Shown here one piece after another: positions 1 to 54,825 of a stretch of 64,000 bases of DNA. The DNA is from Atrina japonica (taxonomy: Eukaryota; Mollusca; Bivalvia; Pterioida; Pinnidae). A program made the translations under genes and the position numbers. The stretch spans positions 310,001 through 374,000 of the forward strand of contig BROG01000519.1 in NCBI GenBank assembly GCA_030159075.1. The letters run 5' to 3'. Position 1 is the first letter of the stretch. Each line of letters starts with the position of its first letter. The notes beneath the pieces are model-generated. The model did no database searches, had not been told where the DNA came from, and saw only the letters and a program-made list of their open reading frames with translations.

Positions 1-130
1 TCTAAATATAGAATGCTTAGAATTTTTATTTCAAGCACCTTGACATTTTAAGATGAATAACACAAATTATAGGAGCAAAAAGCAATGTTGTATGATATAT
101 TTTTGAGCTTTTACGCCTGCACTAAATTTC

Positions 131-195
<65 letters not shown>
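131..195. repeat. (GA)n microsatellite
   Basis: About 32 uninterrupted GA dinucleotides, in the intron downstream of the last visible exon. Confidence 0.98.
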
Positions 196-198
<3 letters not shown>

Positions 199-339
199 GA
201 AAATATGAGAGCAACAGATAGGAGATTCATAGCCTTATTCGTAGCCTAATTGCATGGAGAAAACTACATATTAAATAAATGCATGTAAGAGTCCTCTGTG
301 TCCAAGCATCGGGCTTTGATCCATGAAATATCTCACTTC

Positions 340-470
340 TAGTCAGTGCAGTATTGAGCCCTGCTGGAAAATATAAACGGATTTTTGTGAGAAAGTTTGC
401 AAGTTTACTTGCGGAAAGCCGTTGGTCTCTTTACGGGTACAAAGTACTCTCCTCCACCATTTGAAGCGTA
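340..470 (+). mobile_element. SINE family A fragment
   Basis: It contains the family's middle ('gtgagaaagtttgcaagttt', 'ctctcctccaccatt') without tRNA-like head or tail. It is homologous to the fuller copies at 14035 and 24428 in opposite orientation. Confidence 0.7.
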
Positions 471-551
471 ACTTACATATTGTTAAGGTTACATAGTTAT
501 TAAAAAGCAAATCAAAAGGTATATGTAAGTAGAAGTGGACAATAATCTTAC

Positions 552-43883
<43,332 letters not shown>

Positions 43884-43971
43884 GATATCTTCTCTACTGC
43901 CTGGCAAAAAATATATTGTGTTAGGTATAACATAGGATAAATAATGAGTACTAGAATGTTGCATATTGGAA

Positions 43972-43991
43972 TTTATTATTATTATTATTAT

Positions 43992-44026
<35 letters not shown>
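43972..44026. repeat. (ATT)n then (AGT)n microsatellite
   Basis: Seven ATT followed by about eleven AGT trinucleotides, just upstream of the gene's first coding exon, probably in the 5' UTR intron or promoter. Confidence 0.95.
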
Positions 44027-44339
44027 AACGAAATTTTCTTTAAATTCCATTCTTAGCTCAGCATTGATAAATAACATTTCACTGCATACGAATTTTATTT
44101 CGATCTTGTATCGTATATCCGGAGTCGGATAATTCTTGTCATATGATCATACCATATACAAGATACCGAGTGGAAACTCGACGCTGCTTAACACAAATTA
44201 GAGTGGATTCGAACAGTACTAATATCTAAACCAATTATATCAGGACGTTTGCAAAAAGTTGATTTTTTGTGTTTTGTTGTTGTTTCTTTTACATACCGCC
44301 AAGAATGTCTAACGTATATGGAAATGCCACCAACTTTTA

Positions 44340-44455
44340 AGTGAAGTGATTCACATTTTGGTGTTCGCTATGACCTGAAGCCATTGGAGTTAGGGTTCGT
44401 TTACGTGCCACGTCTTCCGCGACACGAGACCACGGTACATTAGGGGCATTAGATG
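44340..44455 (-). mobile_element. SINE family B fragment
   Basis: Body remnants 'ttcgtttacgtgccacg' and 'cgacacgagaccacggtaca' match family B copies; head and tail are absent. Confidence 0.6.
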
Positions 44456-44470
44456 TGGTTTTTTTCGAAA

Positions 44471-44760
44471 ATATATTTTTTCCTTTTTACTACTTATATT
44501 GATACACAGCAGCAAAAAAGAGATATACATAGCATAAACATTCTTAAATTCCTATATATTTTGTGAAAATTGCTTGACGAACTCGGCTTCGGCACTTTTT
44601 CACTTGCAATAGAATAACTCATCCTTAGTATTTGTATATGAACACCACACTGGACCTGACGTTATTTTCACAAAATATATAGGAATATAAGATTTGTTTT
44701 GCCTGTGTATATCTCTTGTTATTGTACATTAAGTACATGTAGTAAAAACAGAAAAAAATT
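44471..44760. mobile_element. Palindromic MITE-like element, copy 1
   Basis: Inner arms 44543-44570 ('cttaaattcctatatatttt...') and 44664-44691 pair at 27 of 28 bases. Outer arms around 'agagatatacat' and 'gtgtatatctct', then 'tttttactactt' and 'gtagtaaaaa', extend the inverted repeat. A related copy lies at 50008. Confidence 0.78.
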
Positions 44761-45069
44761 AAAATAATTGTTTTGGTAAACGCAGCAAATTCCCATTTAG
44801 TGTAATCCGAAAGACTTTCAGACTTTCATTCTGTATGCCGAGCGCTTGGCGAGGTAATAATCAAAACCATTTTAATAATCCAACCCGTGGCCTTTCACTT
44901 GCGCATGTACCGCTTTACCACCGTTTTTCCTTGGGTATTGCTTAACCCGGTTTTATGTACCACCATTTCAAAACTGGCCGTCATTACATAATCGAAATAT
45001 TATTTTACGTTTTGTACAACAAACGAGTATACTACAGCTGAAAATGTGTCCGGATATTTCCGAACGAAT

Positions 45070-46515
45070 AGTCAACTAATGTCCAAATATTTTTGAATTA
45101 ATTATAATGTCCGAATATCTGGAAATGAAGAATAAACTAATGTCCGAATATCTGCGAGTGAATAATAAACTTATGTCCAAACATTTGCGTGTGAAAGATA
45201 ACCGAAGTCGGAATAATTGCATATGAATTATAAATAAATGCATATGAATAATAAACTTATGTCCCAATATTTGCCTGTGAATTATATACTAGTGTCCCAA
45301 TATTTGTCTGTGAATAATAAACTAATGTCCCAATATTTGCCTGTGAATAATAAACCAATGTCCCAATATTTGCCCGTGAATTATATACTAGTGTCCCAAT
45401 ATTTGTCTGTGAATAATAAACTAATGTCCCAATATTTGCCTGTGAATAATAAACTAATGTCCCAATGTTTGCCTGTGAATAATAAACTTATGTCCCAATA
45501 TTTGCCTGTGAATAATAAACTAATGTCCCAATATTTGCCTGTGAATAATAAACTAATGTCCCAATATTTGCCTGTGAATAATAAACTAATGTCCCAATAT
45601 TTGCCCGTGAATTATATACTAGTGTCCCAATATTTGTCTGTGAATAATAAACTAATGTCCCAATATTTGCCCGTGAATTATATACTAGTGTCCCAATATT
45701 TGCCTGTGAATTATATACTAGTGTCCCAATATTTGTCTGTGAATAATAAACTAATGTCCCAATATTTGCCTGTGAATAATAAACTTATGTCCCAATATTT
45801 GCCTGTGAATAATAAACTAATGTCCCAATATTTGCCTGTGAATTATATACTAGTGTCCCAATATTTGCCTGTGAATAATAAACTAATGTCCCAATATTTG
45901 CCTGTGAATAATAAACTAATGTCCCAATATTTGCCTGTGAATTATATACTAGTGTCCCAATATTTGCCTGTGAATAATAAACTAATGTCCCAATGTTTGC
46001 CTGTGAATAATAAACTTATGTCCCAATATTTGCCTGTGAATAATAAACTTATGTCCCAATATTTGTCTGTGAATAATAAACTAATGTCCCAATATTTGCC
46101 TGTGAATTATATACTAGTGTCCCAATATTTGCCTGTGAATAATAAACTAATCCCCAATGTTTGCCTGTGAATAATAAATTAATGTCCCAATGTTTGCCTG
46201 TGAATAGTAAACTAATGTTCCAATATTTGCAATTGAATATTAAACTAATGTCGGAATATTTACGAATGTATAGTAAACTAATGTCCCAATATTTGCCGGT
46301 GAATAGTTAAATAATGTCCCAATATTTGCCTGTGAATAGTAAACTAATGTCCCAATATTTGCCGGTGAATAGTTTACTAATGTCCCAATATTTGCCTGTG
46401 AATAGTAAACTGATGTCCCAATATTTGCTTATGAATAATCAACTAATGTCTCAATACGTGCCTACGAATAGTAAACTAATGTTCCAGTATTCGATTACAA
46501 GTCTAGTACCACTAT
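45070..46515. repeat. 33-bp minisatellite, about 44 units
   Basis: The unit is 33 bp (atgtcccaatatttgcctgt then gaataataaacta), with an alternative unit in which 'aataataaacta' is replaced by 'attatatactagtg'-type sequence. Units are near-identical in the middle and diverge at both ends. Because 33 is divisible by three, one plus frame stays open from 45238 to 46170 (MSQYLPVNNKL repeated), which I regard as a by-product. Confidence 0.95.
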
Positions 46516-46940
46516 AGTACGCAGTGTACTATCATCAGGTCATATAGACCATCTGATAAAACATAAAAATTGAAAACTCATCTTATCATTTCTCTATAAT
46601 ATTAGTTTTACTTTTTATAATTGCTAAAAATGACATAAGATTATAGATACCTAAACTTTTGAAAAGCGTTTCTAACTTTCAATCCAAATCTGTTATTATT
46701 TTTCCTTTGCCGTGTTTCAGCGTGTAGCAGTGTTTAATTCTATCCTTTGTTTGAAATTAGCCAAAGCTAATAAATTAGGTAAATGATGACACCTTCACCG
46801 GCAAGAGTAATCCATGTCCATTTAGTCTACAGGTGGCTTTGCATGGGAAAAATCAATTGAGAAGTCGATTTTGTGGCCGCATCCAACAACCCCCTATCGA
46901 TTAGATTTGCCTACACATAGGTCTTCGGATTAACAAACCC
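46516..46940. other. Intergenic, nothing recognised
   Basis: No coding or repeat signal identified. Confidence 0.5.
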
Positions 46941-46949
46941 ACCCTATAC

Positions 46950-47179
46950 CTATTTTTTTATATAAGGGGTCCACGACGGGAAGATGCGTGTGTTTTCTCT
47001 ATTGGAGTATCCTTGAACGCCCAGGTGGATGGATGATAATTATTGTGGTCCCCTTGGGGATCCCTGCCTTAACCACGCAGAGTTTCAGAACAAGTGCCCG
47101 CGCGTCACTTCTTGCTGGAACTCAAATTACTGGAAATAAAGGTTTTACTCAATATAAACTCTTGGTTATATTTTACAGG
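46950..47179 (+). mobile_element. Possible solo-LTR end (tentative)
   Basis: A TATA-like 'tttatataagggg' near 46958 is followed about 175 bp later by 'ggaaataaaggttttactca' (polyadenylation signal AATAAA) and 'ctcttggttatattttacag'. The last 70 bp recur at 48455-48522. The layout resembles a U3-R-U5 LTR, but I found no internal domain or defined ends. Confidence 0.35.
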
Positions 47180-48454
47180 TATGTGAAGCATATTTTTCAT
47201 ATTCTTTGGGTTAAATATTTAAAAGTTTTGAATGTCTCGGTTCGGCATTGCCATGGTTCTCTTAAATTGTTTATTATTAATGTACATGTTAAAATTTGTG
47301 ACAGTATTTTTCATTATTAACTTGTGCCATATTTAGACTTTTCATGTATCAAACTTGATTTCGGAGTGTTTGTGCGTACTTAGGTAACAGATGCCCAATA
47401 TTAGTTTAGTTTGTTTGTCACCCTCCCACTTTGAAAAACATGGATATTGTTTCATTTGTAATTTTGTGCACTTTATTTCCATAGCCTAGTTATTATCTAA
47501 GGTTTATTAATTATTTGTTTTGCGGGTGGCCGTTTGTTCCTTTGTTGTGGGCTTGTGCCGCTCGGTTTGTTAGGCAAACTTTAATTGAAATAATTCTAAA
47601 AACATCGCCTTTTATATGTTTTACAATTCTTAATTTGTTAATGATAAAATACATGTATAATCTAAAACGGAAAAATTAGAGATATTCTTATTTTCAAATT
47701 TCATCAGTTAGATGCAGTCTGTGGATCTCATTTCCGGAGACGCTTTTGTCACGTGATCGATTCTAAATTTGCCAATGTCGTTTACACTTCCGCCCAATAT
47801 GAAATGTGCACGCTAGAAAATACTTATTGCGAGTTGATTCAGTATTGACCAATCACGAATCACGGTGTGTGACATATTTAGTTTGTCAATGAACAATGTT
47901 AGGAATCTTTTATGTAGGAGTTATTGTAATATTTGTGTAGGTCTTCAGTATTTTTTTTGTTATTAATAAGTACACATGCACTGGTTTGTTTTGGTGTACA
48001 TTTTTTCCTTTTGTTAGGCTAAAGGGTTAGTAGTGACCCTCTGCATCTTTTATGATTTAGTGATTGAAACATATGAATATATATATAAGTTTTTTTTATT
48101 ACCATTCAAAACCAAGTACAAGTACTTAAACTTTAACAAATTCGGTAGATTCGGGTGTTAATTAAAATTATGATATGTTTTACTTTATACAATTGCTGCC
48201 TGCTTCTTCATATGCATTGTACCTCTCAAAGCAAAGTGATCTCACCATTGTGGTTATTTCCCCTCTTTTATTTGTTAATCATGTATTATTTTCTTGTGTT
48301 GTTACATGACTAGTTTATGCATGTCTTCTATTCATGTAGGTTTATGTAATGTGGTCAGTTAGGAAAAGGTTAACCTTTAAACCATTGGTTGCACTTATTG
48401 TTTATGTGCAAAGACTCATTATTTTATATCTATTGTATATTTCATATTTTATCT
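47180..48454. other. Intergenic, nothing recognised
   Basis: T-rich sequence between the two copies of the 70-bp direct repeat. No gag, pol or other coding signal was found. Confidence 0.5.
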
Positions 48455-48522
48455 TGACTTCTTGCTGGAACTCTGGAAATAAAGGTTTTACTCAATATAA
48501 CTCTTGGTTATATTTTACAGAC
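48455..48522 (+). repeat. Direct repeat of 47104-47179
   Basis: 'cttcttgctggaactc' then 'ggaaataaaggttttactca' and 'ctcttggttatattttacag' recur, with an 8-bp deletion and one A missing. Confidence 0.9.
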
Positions 48523-49150
48523 TTACAACACCTAAAAAGACCCCCGTGATAGTACCATCAATTTGCCATAACGTATGACTATGGCAAGGATAAACTAGAA
48601 GTGGGGAAGCTCTCCCTCATGGTGCCCTTCCACAAATCGCCAGATAGCAACGTTAGAATGTCATTTTAGCATAAATTTAAATTTTAAAACTGAATTCTTG
48701 ATGTTTAAATATAAATCTAGAACGACAGCACGCAATATTTACAGTAATGGGAATAAACTTATCTATTACGGTTAATATAACGATAAGGAAGTAAATATCT
48801 TCCAATTTGTTCCCGGGAAGTGGGAAACACCAAGGTCTTTAGGATATATAATTTAAGAAGAAAATGAAAAATAGACTTGCACAAAAAGTCGAATATCCGA
48901 TTATGAATTAATAAATAAATTTAGTATTCTAGGGCGTAGCTGGGTTCATGTGAAAAACTAGTCAGTACGGGGGTGTTGGGTTGGATGCCTCCCCCCAAGA
49001 TTTTTTTTTACTAGAGCAAAATGGTGTGTTCTGAGGGCCTAAAATTGGTTAAAAAAAACATTTTTCTATTGAGAAACATCATTTGTTTAAATGTGCATGC
49101 CATGGCGTGACATCATATATGGAGTTACGCCACAGTAATTAAATATATAT
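48523..49150. other. Intergenic, nothing recognised
   Basis: No coding signal; a poly-T and a C-run near 48990-49010 are the only notable features. Confidence 0.5.
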
Positions 49151-49159
49151 TGACTTCTG

Positions 49160-49352
49160 AGTATTCGTCTGTCCTTCGGGTGAGACAGTAAAAACCGAGG
49201 TCCCGTGTCACAGCAGGTGTTGGCACGTTAAAGAACCTTCGCTGCTCAATGGCCGTAAATGCCGAACATACGTCAAAATTTTAAGCCCTTCACCGACATT
49301 TGGTGACGTCTCCATATGAGTGAAAGATTCTTGAGAGAGATGTTAAACAACA
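49160..49352 (+). mobile_element. SINE family B, 5'-truncated
   Basis: Body and tail in plus orientation ('gtgagacagtaaaaaccgag', 'aagcccttcaccgacatttg', 'agtgaaagattcttgagaga'), lacking the tRNA head. A CA microsatellite grows out of its A/C-rich 3' tail. Confidence 0.87.
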
Positions 49353-49354
49353 AC

Positions 49355-49399
<45 letters not shown>
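49355..49399. repeat. (CA)n microsatellite
   Basis: About 22 CA repeats directly at the 3' tail of the SINE B copy. Confidence 0.97.
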
Positions 49400-49402
<3 letters not shown>

Positions 49403-49625
49403 TGGTAACTATGTTTGGAAGTTAATTTGCAGTCAAAATTCAGTCATAACTTTTTAAAATCAATTCTGGTAAAGACAAAATAAAGACTGTCTGGTATTTC
49501 TGAATTTATTTCTTATAGTTAGAGTGTGACATTGTTTGAAAAAGATCTAAAGGACAGCTGAGGATATTGCGATAAAAATGAATGTATATGACATCATTGT
49601 TTCTTTTTTCTATTTCACATACCGA

Positions 49626-49628
<3 letters not shown>

Positions 49629-49670
<42 letters not shown>
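49629..49670. repeat. (GT)n microsatellite
   Basis: About 21 GT repeats. Confidence 0.97.
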
Positions 49671-49671
<1 letters not shown>

Positions 49672-49685
49672 TATAAGGAGTGGTT

Positions 49686-49810
49686 TCCATTTTTTGAAAA
49701 ACATGGAATATACATGCAATGACTTATGGAAAAAAAAAATACATTGCTCAGCTGCACAGATTTTTTTTCATGAGCCATTGCATGTATATTCAATGTTTTA
49801 AAAAAAATGA
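49686..49810. repeat. Inverted repeat, ~48-bp arms
   Basis: Left arm 'ccattttttgaaaaacatgg aatatacatgcaatg' and right arm 'cattgcatgtatatt caatg...' pair with few mismatches around a ~25-base loop; probably a small foldback element. Confidence 0.85.
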
Positions 49811-49974
49811 AAAACAATCCTTGACCGTGTTAATTGAACGTACAAACGTTATTTAACGTCGTAAGTGATCACTTTCATACAAATGATTTTGTATGTGGTC
49901 ATTTATATTTTTAATATTTTAATAACTTTTTTGTATTCCTACTGTTGTTTTTTTAAATGGGCGTTAGCTGTGTT

Positions 49975-50002
<28 letters not shown>
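49975..50002. repeat. (CA)n microsatellite
   Basis: About 14 CA repeats. Confidence 0.95.
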
Positions 50003-50005
<3 letters not shown>

Positions 50006-50007
50006 TC

Positions 50008-50283
50008 GATTTTTTCACTTTTACTACTTGTACTTGATGTACAATAACACATTAGAGCTATACACAGGTATAACAAATCATATTGGTAGAATAAGGACAG
50101 GTCCTGTGTGGCACGCATATACCAATAGTAAGGTTGACTTAATCAATTATAAGTGAATAATTGCCAAAATGAGTTTCTCAAACAATTTCCTCTTCATTTA
50201 TATGAATTTAAGATCTTTAATGCCTGTGTATATCTCTTTTTGTTATTGTATAACAAACTAGGAAGTAAAAAGGAGAAAGATTG
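50008..50283. mobile_element. Palindromic MITE-like element, copy 2
   Basis: Left arm ('tttttcacttttactacttg', then 'gtacaataac', 'ctatacacagg') pairs imperfectly with the right arm ('cctgtgtatatctctttttg', 'ttattgtataac', 'aagtaaaaaggagaaaga'). The sequence is related to the element at 44471. Confidence 0.72.
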
Positions 50284-52130
50284 AGAGAGAGAAAAAAACA
50301 TGCCCTTTCAAATCTCACTTGTAGTTTCAACATATCAATCTCACTTGTATTTTCAACATATCAACCCTTCCATCCATATAAACCACAACAGACCAGTCTA
50401 AACATACCATCTAGAAATTTAGGGGTGAAAATGGTAAGTAAAACTTTTTTTTGTGTTAATTATTTTGATAGATCTACCGATGTATTAAACATATCTACGA
50501 CAATTGTTATCCCCTTAGATTTTAACAACCCGAAAAAAATTGAAAGGATAGTATTTGGATGTTTTTTTAAAAATAAAATGTTTAACTTTCCTATTCATAC
50601 ATGTAATACATTTGAAGTCATTCTGACAGTTATTGACAAAATCATTACCAACTAAGATTTCAATTATCAATCTCAAAATTTGAGTTATTTTACCCCAAAA
50701 CAAGAAAAAAATATTGAACAAAAAAAAATGCTCATTTTATATATTCACAGTAAATTCCCATGAACAGCAGCATGTATTCCAAATCATTTCGACATTTGAA
50801 AAAAGTTACGGGCAATATTGAATGTACCAACAAATTTGATATTTTCATCCTACAATGACAAACGATCTTCTTATAAGGGCAGCATTAAACGCAACAGCTA
50901 AACAAAACGTTACCGCGGACAGACAGACAGATAGATAGGCAGACGGACGGACACAAAGACAGACATTTTCATTACATCGATCGGTATTTGTTTCGCAGTC
51001 CGGCCAACGACAAATGAGAAAAGTCCTTGTTTATTTGCCCTAATTTTGCCCCAATATTTCGGTCGATACATTAGATAAGATACATGTTTACTGTTTACAA
51101 GAGGTTCCTGTCCGTCTTATAACAGACACTTCGATTTGTCTGTATAACGTTGATTGATATGATTATCTAAATGATAAAATAATAGTATCCGGAAGTTAAA
51201 TTTGTAATATAGAAATGCACTTGAATGTCATACATTGGTAAATCATGGAAAGAATGTCAAAAACACTCTCCAAACCAATAAATCTATGCAAGTGAGTCTT
51301 TGAATACACCCTAAACAAATAATTGCAAACCAGAACTGCGCAACTGAGAGTATAATCTCCATTGATCTGTTTGTCGTCTGCGTTATGAATGGGTCTATTT
51401 AAATTTGACACATGCCTGATAAAATAATGTTAGATTGAGTGAAAACAATTTTAGAAAGTCAAATTCCTAAATAAAACTAAATCTTATAGTTTATAATGTC
51501 AAAATAAAAGTCGAGAAAAATAAAATTTTAATATAGGAAAACATTGTTTGAATAGGTGTTTTACGAAAGAGCCGACATATTGTCAGTGCAGTACAACCCT
51601 GTCTTATTCAATCACTGTATTTACGATTACCCGTCCTATGCTACTATCGTGTTCCCACTTTTGATTTACCAGGAGCTTTGGTAAATCAGAAAGTGGGGGG
51701 CATGGTAATACCTAAATAAAATCTTCACAAAATATGTCCCTCTATAAATGTCCTGCTTTAAGCCACTACCCGTTTCTATATATCTTTAGACTGTATTTGT
51801 ACTTCTATAACTAATTTGAAATGATTTTTCTCTAACGACTTTGACATGAAACCTTGCTTATCGTTGAACTCTTGTTATTTGGAGTTCTTTTTTATCAGTT
51901 TCTTCCTGCTTTTTTCATGTCAAGAGCTAAAATACTGATATATTGGTGGGCCGAGTACAAAGCATGTACTTGTGATGTTGTTTGAACAAATTAAGTGATC
52001 AGTCACACCGCACGCAATGGATATTTATTTGCCGTTTTATTGCATAACACCCTGCCAAAATGTTTTACTGCGGATACTAAAATGTCATAAGATTTTGGCG
52101 AAGAACTACTATGGACTGACATTGTCAAAT
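50284..52130. other. Intergenic, nothing recognised
   Basis: Includes a plus ORF of 124 codons (50281-50655) without recognisable domain or codon bias, a short 'acagacagatagat' simple run near 50925, and otherwise AT-rich sequence. Confidence 0.5.
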
Positions 52131-52134
52131 ATAT

Positions 52135-52712
52135 GGAAATAAATATTCTGGCCTTGAAAATAAATAATCTTTCTTCTACTAGCAATAGAATAAATAATAA
52201 ATATTATCAGAATATTTATTTCCGGATTCTCTCCCTCGCCATTAAAAACCGGTGTAATGTAGAAAAGTAACCCGGGCAATTGTAGAAAAATGACTCATAC
52301 CTGTTGAAAAATGGCCCGGGTTCCGGGTCAATTTTCTATGTATTTGGAGAAGTGCAGAAGGGAAAAATATGAATAATGACTGGTTTTGACAATGTCATGA
52401 CACGTGCAATGAGGGTTCTTATGTAACAGAATGTAGCTCCACTTTGAGTTCCAGATAGAAAATTATCAGTCGAGGCTACTGGGCGCCATGTGGGACATTG
52501 CTAAATTTTGTCCTCAAAATTAAATTCTGTGCGACAAAGTTTTAAAAAATGGCGAGCGTAGCGAGCTTTAAAAAATTCACAATGAAATATGTTTAAAATT
52601 TTTTTAAACATTATTTACTTTTCACCAAAACCTGGGCGTTAAGGTAAGATTATTTATTTTATTGCTAGTAGAAGAAAGATTATTTATTTTCAAGGCCAGA
52701 ATATTTATTTCC
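52135..52712. mobile_element. TIR element (MITE-like), 63-bp terminal repeats
   Basis: Terminal inverted repeats 52135-52197 and 52650-52712 ('ggaaataaatattctggcct...') match at about 62 of 63 positions. The 450-bp interior has no transposase but carries a block (52223-52360, 'cccgggcaattgtagaaa') that recurs at 53346-53475. Confidence 0.9.
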
Positions 52713-52887
52713 AAAATCTGCCAGTCCCCCCTCACCTCCCTCTTATTTTCCTCGGAGGCGAATATTGGTGACACATCCTTTTTATCTTTTGTCATGATAC
52801 TGCTTTTAATCCAGGTGTGTATAATTTAATAAACCTGAGGTATAATAATGATGAAAATCCTTTTTTCAGTTTAGTTAATTTTCGCAA

Positions 52888-52891
<4 letters not shown>

Positions 52892-52954
<63 letters not shown>
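52892..52954. repeat. (AT)n microsatellite
   Basis: About 31 AT dinucleotides. Confidence 0.97.
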
Positions 52955-52958
<4 letters not shown>

Positions 52959-53345
52959 TAAATATATTTCTGAAACTATTATTCCATTTTAGTCGACTTA
53001 TTACAAAAACTATTAATTATAATAATTTTGATGCAGCGTGAATAACGAAAAACTTAAACGTCTACGAAAATAAATATTTTACTTTTTCAAACATTCAAGA
53101 ATATCATGACATTTTCATTATGTCAATCAATTTTAAAAGCACATATATTTTCTATTTTGAAACCCGGAAACAAGAGGGGGATTTTACCCCAGGGCGTTTT
53201 TTCCGCCCAAGAGAAAACTCTGTACTGACTTTGTGTATGGGGAATGATATGCTGGGGCGCTTTGTCTCCCCGTGTGGGAAAGTCTAACCCGGGCCCGTTT
53301 TTCCGGGGTTGGAACTGTACGAGGGAAAAGTCTGTGCTACAACAC

Positions 53346-53475
53346 CGGATTCTCTCCCTTGCCATTAAAACCGGTGTAATGTAGAAAAATAACCCGGGCA
53401 ATTGTAGAAAATTGACCCATACCTGTTGAAAAACGGCCCGTGTTCCGGGTTAATTTTCTATGTATTTAGAGAAGT
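53346..53475. repeat. Dispersed copy of the TIR element interior
   Basis: 'ggattctctcccttgccatt', 'aaccggtgtaatgtagaaaa', 'acctgttgaaaaacggcccg' repeat the 52223-52360 interior with few changes, without the TIRs. Confidence 0.85.
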
Positions 53476-53549
53476 GCACAATGTGGGAAATAGGAAAAAT
53501 GACAGTTTTTTAAAAAAAAAAATATCACGTGAAATTTCGGAGTATGGAA

Positions 53550-53645
53550 TCAGGTGCCCGTGATGGCTCAGTGATTGAGATATTCGATTGATGGCCACGA
53601 TATCTCATATCCGAGATGTTGGTTCGAATCCTGATCGGGGCAATT
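53550..53645 (+). mobile_element. tRNA-like SINE head (family D)
   Basis: 'gtgatggctcagtgattgag' resembles an A box and 'ggttcgaatcctgatcgggg' a B box; ends 'gtgcccg' / 'cggggca' can pair as a partial acceptor stem. The region between the boxes is too long and unstructured for a functional tRNA. Confidence 0.6.
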
Positions 53646-54320
53646 AAAATTGTCATGATTTTTTTCACCGTCAGATGTCTGAAAATTTCCAGAAAATTAA
53701 GCCATACTAATTTTTCTATGTTTAGCGTCCACCCTCAAACTAAAAACTTATTTTTCTATCATTTATAAAACGGCAGAAAAAAAACCAATAATTTTAGGAG
53801 AACAAATGCAATTTAATACATATTTATGTGTTTTAATAATGTGTTATCAAAAGAAAAACGGATCGAATCAAACTTATAAAAACCATATCGTTGGCACAAA
53901 TTTATAAATAACCAACGAAATTATAGTTTTGACATTGATGAAAGTAGAAGTTAATGTTTAACTGTTCATTTGAGGGCTATGTTTTATATTTTTTCTCGGA
54001 CGTTTGTCAAAACAAAACCGTCCGCGGATGCTAGACTTAGAAAATTGGGATGACCTATTTTGTTTCATTTGCAAACGTTGTGGATACATTGTACATGTAT
54101 TTGCTTAATAACCAAGCGTACAAAATTTGAAAGACATCTGATCACTGGTTAAAGAGAAGACGATATTAAGATGTGTATCAATACAAGTTTTTTTTGGCCT
54201 TTGGAGGTCCAAGCAGGTCCTCCGCTGTCCTGATAATGATTAGGCCTAATATAGTAAAACCCATATATCCTGGCGGGGTGGAGTCTTGTGAACACTTTCT
54301 TGGACTGGACGAGTTTAAAT
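53646..54320. other. Intergenic, nothing recognised
   Basis: AT-rich, no coding or repeat signal seen. Confidence 0.5.
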
Positions 54321-54324
54321 TTTA

Positions 54325-54568
54325 GGTTTGTTTATTGTTGTTTAACGTCCCACTCAAGAATCTTTCACTCATATGGAGACGTCACCAAATGCCGGTGAAG
54401 GGCTTCAAATTTTGGCGTATTCTCGGCACTTACGGCCATTGAGCAGTGAGAGTTCTTTAATGTGTCGACACCAACTGCAACACGGGACCTCGAGTTTTAT
54501 TTTCTCATCCGAAGGACAGGAAACCAACCTGCAGCCGGCTGGACTCGAACTCAGGACCTCACGATCCA
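54325..54568 (-). mobile_element. SINE family B
   Basis: Reverse orientation: tail 'ttgtttaacgtcccactcaa' at left, body 'ccggtgaagggcttcaaatt', and part of the tRNA head at right ('ggactcgaactcaggacctc'). Confidence 0.9.
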
Positions 54569-54754
54569 TATGATATCCGTGAAGATGTTTCGTTTTCCTT
54601 AACGTATGTGGGGAGGTTAATTTTTCTATGGGGTCACCTTTTCACGGGACGACGAACAGAAATTTTGAAGCGGGTCATTTGTCTTCGGCTACCCGGATAA
54701 GATTTCTATTATAGAAAAGGGACTCTGGGGAGCATTTTTGCGGTGGGTAAATTT

Positions 54755-54825
54755 TCACGTAACACCGACCGCCACCATATAACTGATAAATTGTTAAGTG
54801 CGGCGTAAAACACATTTCAGAACAA
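54755..54825 (+). mobile_element. SINE family A tail fragment
   Basis: 'accgccaccatataactgat' followed by 'ttgttaagtgcggcgtaaaa' is the 3' end of family A. Confidence 0.75.

Noticed and set aside
43884..43964. Upstream in-frame ATG extending the mucin by 27 residues
   Set aside because: The extension would bury the signal peptide and crosses a good splice acceptor (TTTTTTGCCAG ending at 43901), so it is more likely intron.
45238..46170. 310-codon repetitive protein gene
   Set aside because: It is fully explained by a 33-bp minisatellite without internal stops; no splice, promoter or flanking coding evidence.
50281..50655. 124-codon plus ORF
   Set aside because: No domain or codon signal; its start overlaps the arm of the MITE-like element.
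53550..53645. Functional tRNA gene
   Set aside because: A and B boxes are present but the spacing and arms do not make a cloverleaf; better read as a SINE head. The same applies to the tRNA-like ends at 24600-24671 and 56750-56820.
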